Of a DNA stretch of 64,000 bases, positions 59,150 through 64,000 are shown piece by piece (within the stretch, counting starts at the first letter, position 1; the number at the start of each line of letters is the position of its first letter). Location of the stretch: positions 162,972 to 226,971 of the forward strand of contig JAODTK010005533.1 in NCBI GenBank assembly GCA_026419785.1, in the 5' to 3' direction. A program made the translations under genes and the position numbers. The notes under the pieces are model-generated. The model saw only the letters and a program-made list of their open reading frames with translations, made no database searches and was not told where the DNA came from. This stretch comes from Sclerodactyla briareus. Lineage: Eukaryota; Echinodermata; Holothuroidea; Dendrochirotida; Sclerodactylidae.

Positions 59150-59445
59150 TTCTGCCTCACCATCCTATCGGTTGCACGTGAGCGTCAAAACTTTCGCGAA
59201 AGTGTCTTATAAAAAAATCGGCCGTCACGCTCCGCTGGTCACTGTGTGGTGTGGGCACACGTGCTACGGGCGCGCTGCTGGCGCGCTTGGGGCTGCCCAT
59301 CAGCTTCGGCACCAACAAGTACCTGATTGGCGGCGATGGTGAGTATAGTATGCCCTGTACCGACTTGGTGTTAGCTTGCTGCTTCGAGAGTGCCTGTACC
59401 TCTTGTGACCACTTTATCGCGTGCCTCAGAGGTTATCTCTCATAC
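59150..59445 (+). repeat. Dispersed copy of the 46.96-47.86 kb repeat
   Basis: TCGGTTGCACGTG, GCGAAAGTGTCTTATAAAAA, CGTCACGCTCCGCTGGTC, ACAAGTACCTG, CGATGGTGAGTAT, GAGAGTGCCTGT and TATCGCGTGCCTCAGAGG follow the order of 47027-47363 (TCGGTTGCAC, GCGAACATCTCTTATAAAAA, CGTCACGCCCCGCTGTCC, ACAAGTACTTTG, CGATGGTAAGTAT, GGGAGTGCCTGT, TATCGCGTACGTGAGAGG). The 87-codon frame at 59251 contains ARLGLPISFGTNKYLIGGDG just before GGTGAGT, which looks exon-like, but the homologous copy has stops. Confidence 0.7.
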
Positions 59446-59449
59446 ACCA

Positions 59450-60320
59450 AATGGGTGTATTCCCTGATTTTCCTCCCCATGATTATTACATGTATTTTTT
59501 CTCTAAAGGAGTAGGAAGTCAATGAGGTCAGGTCAAGTCCAAATGCTGGGCGGATCAACTCAAGATCAGGAAATGTATTTCTCGTGATGGGTAAATGAAC
59601 AAATGCATTGCGGTATGACAAGGTGGTCAAATCGTGGAGGGAAGGAAAAGTTGGTGGTGGTCTGGCTGGGCTAATTAACTCACGATAAGTGCATGGGTGC
59701 TTTGGAGTCGCTTGAGATGCGAAGGGTGATTGGGACGGGGGAAAGGGGGGTGGTTTCCAGGTGGTATTATTAAGTATACTGGTGATTATGATTCAGTTGA
59801 GGAATATTAGTGTTAGTAAACTTGAATAACTGACAATCCATACCGTGTTTTGTTATGCACTGTACCAGTCATCACCAGTTTTTGATTAAGACTTGGCTTC
59901 TTAAGACAATAAGTATCAAGGCTCTCAAACTAGTGAAATACCACCGGTCAAAGCCTGTCTCATATGGCCTCTGTGGAGAAGCTGGAGCTGGCGATTGATT
60001 TGGAATATTAGAGCTGCAACGATGCTGTAGCTTCCCTGGATCATGCCACTCAGCCGCGTGGAGGCGAGAACGGAGCAAAACTACGAAGTATAAACATGTG
60101 TCCACTTACACAAATCTCCTAGGAGGCAATGTCTAGAAAACCGCCCGGGAGGCAAGACAAGTTTTTGCCAAGGTTGGGAACAAAACTAAGTTTCAGTAAA
60201 TGACCGTGGTGCATACAGGGACGGAGCGGGGTTAGAGGTAGCCACTCGAGGTCCACGAAGAAGAGACAACTTCTGGGGGTGAAAAATATCGATGCGGAGG
60301 GCGGAATACCAATGCTACAG
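59450..60320. other. Unassigned DNA
   Basis: No gene or repeat recognised; G-rich patch at about 59725-59755. Confidence 0.35.
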
Positions 60321-60342
60321 GAGGGGGATGACCAGAGGTGGT

Positions 60343-60490
60343 GACAAGTCAACTTCTTCAAGTCAAGACAAGTCGCAAGTCAGCTGGTGAAAGTCCAAGT
60401 CAGGTCACAAGTCAATTGGAAAAATTCAAGTCAGTCAGTCAAGTGCAAAAGTCATCTAATGCAAGTCCAAGTCCAAGGCCCACAAGTCAG
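60343..60490 (+). repeat. AAGTC-rich subterminal array, left
   Basis: About fifteen AAGTC or near-AAGTC words at irregular 8-20 bp spacing (GACAAGTCAAC, CAAGTCAAGAC, GTCCAAGTCAGG and similar). Confidence 0.85.
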
Positions 60491-61917
60491 TGCAGTCTGG
60501 ATGGGCATGGTATAAGCGTCAAAGTACATCTACGGTATGGTTGACGATAAAGATCAGGAGGGCACACTGTGTGGGATTGACAAGTTGCAAGCTAGATAAG
60601 TAAGTACTCAAGCGCTTTGAGTGTTGCGTATCACATCAGAATGTGCTAGATATGAAAACGAGTCCTGATTGTTATAATACAACCAATGGATTGAACCCAT
60701 AAAGCTGTAAAATATTCACATAATTAGCAGTCTCCAAATTGAGGGTAAAGAGCTAGACTGGATATTATTGTTTATTTTTTGAACTGTCGTGGTACTGCGG
60801 TCTCATTTGAAGATGCAAATATGGTTCACTTTGAATGAAGTGCCAAACGCCCATATATGATTCACTCGCGTAGGTGGTGGCCCAGTGTCCAAAAACCTGT
60901 TGTGCCTGCCTCAATGAGCCCACATGACAATGAAGCAGTGCCAGTATGGTTAAGAGCAGAGCTCTATGGTAAAGTTGCACTCTAGAGCTCTCTGAAAACT
61001 CTGAAAAAATATGTATTAATACAGTGAATTGCATGAATATAACAGTGTTTCTTGAACGACATTTCAACTTGAGAACTAGAAACATGAGATTAAACTAAAA
61101 CTCCTAAAATGCAGTGCAACTCGTCAAGTTACATCTTGTTGAATTGAATTCTGGTGTTTTCCTATTTGAACCCTGACCTAGGACATACATATAGTACTCA
61201 TGCCAGATACTAATTTCAGATTTGCACTCCATATACAGTACCGGGGCAAGGTATTTCATCAAGGCCCGCTTCTGCACACTCTCCTGGAAATAATGAGAAG
61301 CTTGCCATGTCACATTTAAATACCGTTTTATGCCTTCAGTCACCTAGCAGCACTCACAGTTGTGGGGGCACCGATATTGGACCATGACCCTATACCTCAG
61401 AAAATCATTTTATCAATGTATGCATCCACTAAGCTAGCGACATGGGCCTTCTGGCGGAGAGGCATGATGCTCCACCCACGGGATGACGATTGGGTGCCAA
61501 AGCGTTTATTTAGGGGTTAGTCAAGCTTTTTACATCTCATCACATCAAAAATTCAAGCTCAGAATACGGAAAAATGGTCCATAATTAGCAAACCTGTTAT
61601 GTGATCAGTGAAATTTTCAGCAATGTAACAGGCATTTCAATTTTCTAATACAGGATTAACAAATCGGGGTGTACAGGCTGTCTGATCTAAAGGCCAATAT
61701 GTTGATTTAGGAGAAAGTCGGAAACCTAGGAAAGGTTAGGTATAGTGAATGACAACATCCCAGTGCTTAAGCTATCACTCAGGCTCAACTTCATCATCAA
61801 CAACGCACTTGGTTGTAATATACTTCCATTCCATATGCAAAATTCAGAAAAAAAAATATGGTCCCGTCCCTTAATCCATGTACACGAGCTTACAGATGAG
61901 GATAAGGTGTTTTAAAG

Positions 61918-62000
61918 CAGTGGTTCTCAAATTTTCAAACTGCCGCCCTCTTCCACCATTTTAAACGGGTTTAGCTCCCCTTCCCACCTTTGTTTTCCAG
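61918..62000 (+). mobile_element. Charlie-type hAT end, nested
   Basis: CAGTGGTTCTCAAATTTTC at 61918 closely matches the well-known terminal sequence of Charlie-group hAT transposons (CAGTGGTTCTCAA). It is followed by a CCGCCCTC-rich patch usual just inside such ends. No matching right end or duplicate of the preceding TTTTAAAG was found, so this is a fragment lying inside the larger element. Confidence 0.55.
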
Positions 62001-62552
62001 TTGAGTCCGGTCAACCAGTAAAAAATGGACTAAAGTTTCAGAATTGTTGTGGATCCTAATGCATTGATTACAGTTATACAAATATGTTGACAAAGATAAA
62101 CATCAATTATAAGATGACAAATTCAATTGTTGAAACTACTATTAATGCTGCAAAGAGTTCATTGCAGCCAGCTTGTAGAAAGTGAATTGGAACCTTTGGA
62201 GTATTGTGGCTAAGAAGAGATCGAGACAATTTAGGCAACGCCGCCTGTAGCTGTTTATCGATTCTCGACAGGGTACTGATCCGAGACATGGACTAGCTAG
62301 AGCTTACTGCAGAGACGCCGACTTTCTCTGCCACATACGGTTAACGGTGCGGGGGGCATGGCTAGGGCAAGGCCTTATTGGTGTTGTACGATACGCGCAC
62401 CGTGCTGACTGGGGACGACGTACGTGTACACGGTAAATCCAAAAAAATGGTTGGTTGTCGGCCGTGTCGACTCTTGCCGACGGTTCGCAAATTCTGTGAT
62501 TTCTGTCACAGTGAAAAAGCGTAACATTTTTGGCTGCCGACTTGCGATGGCG

Positions 62553-62660
62553 ACAAGTCAATTATCGCGAGTCCAAGTCAATGTCACAGTCAGACGGTTG
62601 CAAGTCCAAGTAAAGTCACAAGTCCAATTACGTAATCGCAAATAAGTCGCAGTACTTGAC
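62553..62660 (+). repeat. AAGTC-rich subterminal array, right
   Basis: About eight AAGTC/AGTCC words (GACAAGTCAATT, GAGTCCAAGTCAA, CAAGTCCAAGTAAAGTCACAA) next to the right end CACTCTG at 62670-62676. Confidence 0.85.
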
Positions 62661-62689
62661 TCGAGTCCCCACTCTGGGGATTACTAGAG

Positions 62690-63600
62690 CCCCCTACAGT
62701 AAATCCCTCATTCAAGCAGGTGTATTGAACAATTCACTCAGCTGGATGGGATAAATTAACCTCGATGAGACATTTGGCTGTAGTGAGGCACGTCACAAAC
62801 GAGTTTTCAAAGATGTATTCGACCGTAAAAAACAATGTCTGTTCATCCAGTGGTCAACAGAACAAGAGCAAAATGTTGGTATGAAATAACGAAGATAATA
62901 TGTCTGTCATGAGGACAACAGCGCTTGAACTACGGTAATGAGTTGATAAATCCAAAGCAATGGGGTCCACAATAGCAGGTTAATATGCAGGCTCTTTTCG
63001 GTCGGTAACTCAAGTAAGGAATGTTGTGCAACTGTTGCGAAAACGTCGAGTGAGGGGTCAACAAGGCTTTGTGACACCAAGAAATTAATTTTTGAATCGA
63101 CGAGGCAAATCAAGTTTCTAGGGAGCAGTTAAATTCAGGTGACTACGACAGTCGGTTGCCCAAGAAAAGGTAAACGGATAACAGATTAATGTGTTATGCT
63201 GCTCTCCATGCCATCGCAAAATTCAGGCGAGTTGCACGAGTTATAGGCTCTTCAGTCGTCCTCTTTTTCAGCAGTAAAATTTGAAGACTGCATTACAGAA
63301 ACCTAGGTCATGTGTCAGGAGACACATCAGTGACTAGGGGCCAAAATTGAAGTTTGGGTTAAACCAGTGATCAATTTGAAGAAGGCCGAGTTGAGTCTTC
63401 GGTGCAACGTTCGCTATCTTTTCCTTCTCCTATAGGAGGACAAATAAAACGAGCGGCCAAGAAAGATCCATCGAATCGGGAATGTGTTCTCGAGGGCGGA
63501 ATGATTCGACTGAAATGGCAACTTAAGTGTTGATATGAAAAATTTGGGGGCCTCTGGTACTCGGTGTGACACTTTTCCCCCATGTTAGCGCAAGGTGTGG
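62690..63600. other. Unassigned DNA
   Basis: No gene recognised. Minus-strand frame 63371-63649 overlaps the terminal repeat and has no motif. Confidence 0.35.
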
Positions 63601-63604
63601 TGGT

Positions 63605-64000
63605 AGAGAGACCTCTCCCCCCCCCGAAACACCCCCATATGGCGATCACAGTTTCGAAAGTATACTGATGCCCTTGAAAAATAAGCCATGTTCCCGACCG
63701 ATCGCGATTTATCGCCTAAATACACGTTCACGTCACGCGCGCCTACTTCCCGGGCCCAAGCGCCAGCTGCGACACTCTGCCCCCAGGAAGCGGGAAGTCG
63801 TGGGGTATAGGGACCCTCTCCCCCTACCGAAAAACAACCCCATCCTGGTCAATCACAGTTTCGAAATGTTTACCATATTGCCTCTTGAAAATACCATGCT
63901 CCCGAACGGATCGGGATTTATCGCCTATAAATACCACGTTCACGTCACGCGGGCCTTCTTTCCCGGGCCACATGAGCGCCCGCTTTGTCACTTTGCCCCC
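63605..64000 (+). repeat. Two-copy tandem repeat of about 205 bp, cut by the window end
   Basis: CCTCTCCCCC...CCGAAA, AACACCCCCAT or AACCCCATC, GATCACAGTTTCGAAA, CCCTTGAAAAATA, CATGTTCCCGA or CATGCTCCCGA, GATTTATCGCCTA, ACGTTCACGTCACGCG and TCCCGGGCC appear in the same order at 63610-63785 and 63815-64000. The array may continue beyond the window. Confidence 0.9.

Larger units (their letters stand above)
60325..62684. mobile_element. Non-autonomous hAT-like DNA transposon with putative target-site duplication
   Basis: The left end at 60333 starts CAGAGGTGGTGACAAGTCAA. The right end at 62676, read inward on the minus strand, starts CAGAGTGGGGACTCGAGTCAA. The flanking 8-mers GGGATGAC (60325-60332) and GGGATTAC (62677-62684) differ at one base, as expected for an old 8 bp hAT duplication. 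CAG-started ends and 8 bp duplications are hAT hallmarks. AAGTC-rich arrays lie inside both ends (60343-60490 and 62553-62660). No transposase frame (RW motif, dimerisation domain) is seen in the 2.34 kb interior, so it would depend on an autonomous relative. The arrays run in the same direction at both ends, which is unusual, so two separate end fragments remain an alternative. Confidence 0.6.

Noticed and set aside
1-64000. CRISPR arrays, operons or bacterial defence systems
   Set aside because: Direct repeats here are eukaryotic microsatellites, satellites and transposon parts; no regular spacer pattern or prokaryotic gene clusters are present.

Overview
This window is non-coding, repeat-dominated metazoan nuclear DNA. 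I found no intact host gene, no tRNA or rRNA gene, and no bacterial gene organisation. The organism is most likely a marine invertebrate, with a deuterostome (echinoderm, hemichordate or cephalochordate) as the best guess. Reasons: a short interstitial TTAGGG-type telomeric tract (about 22.68 kb), CR1/L2-like LINE remains with a GCGCTATATAAAT 3' end followed by an (AAT)n tail, a DIRS-type tyrosine-recombinase retrotransposon, a reverse transcriptase of a type common in cnidarians and other marine invertebrates, and many AT, AAT, TG and GATA microsatellites. The species cannot be fixed from the sequence.

Layout. 1-7 kb holds members of old, strongly diverged dispersed repeats; one 1.5 kb family recurs at 14.3-15.8 kb. 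7.4-9.9 kb is a block of tandem and degenerate repeats rich in AGGTCA/TGACCT hexamers. 10.8-12.1 kb holds two dense clusters of TTAGTC/GACTAA words around a 0.75 kb core, like a non-autonomous DNA transposon. 15.8-16.6 kb is a LINE fragment, followed by a small fold-back element at 16.9 kb. 21.06-22.18 kb is a three-copy 375 bp tandem repeat, then the telomeric tract, then LINE fragments at 23.2-24.0 (minus) and 26.1-26.7 kb (plus). 28.3-29.45 kb is a four-copy tandem repeat of about 300 bp with TGACCT words spaced 10 bp apart. 34.3-35.7 kb carries a decayed but nearly full-length reverse transcriptase gene on the minus strand. 42.1-43.7 kb is an indel-rich tandem duplication. 45.1-46.5 kb is the best-preserved LINE 3' part. 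46.9-47.9 kb and 59.15-59.45 kb share a GC-rich repeat. 52.5-56.45 kb is a GC-rich DIRS-like element (gag-like region, RNase H region, tyrosine recombinase, 3' inverted repeat), apparently missing most of its reverse transcriptase. 56.5-58.05 kb is GC-rich repetitive DNA. 60.33-62.68 kb is bounded by hAT-like ends and 8 bp putative target-site duplications. The window ends in a two-copy repeat of about 205 bp.

Nothing here forms a host pathway. The coding relics are transposon enzymes, nearly all broken by frameshifts and stops. Many breaks are one-base indels, so some could be long-read consensus errors rather than true decay. Runs of G or C of 10 or more bases are remarkably frequent.
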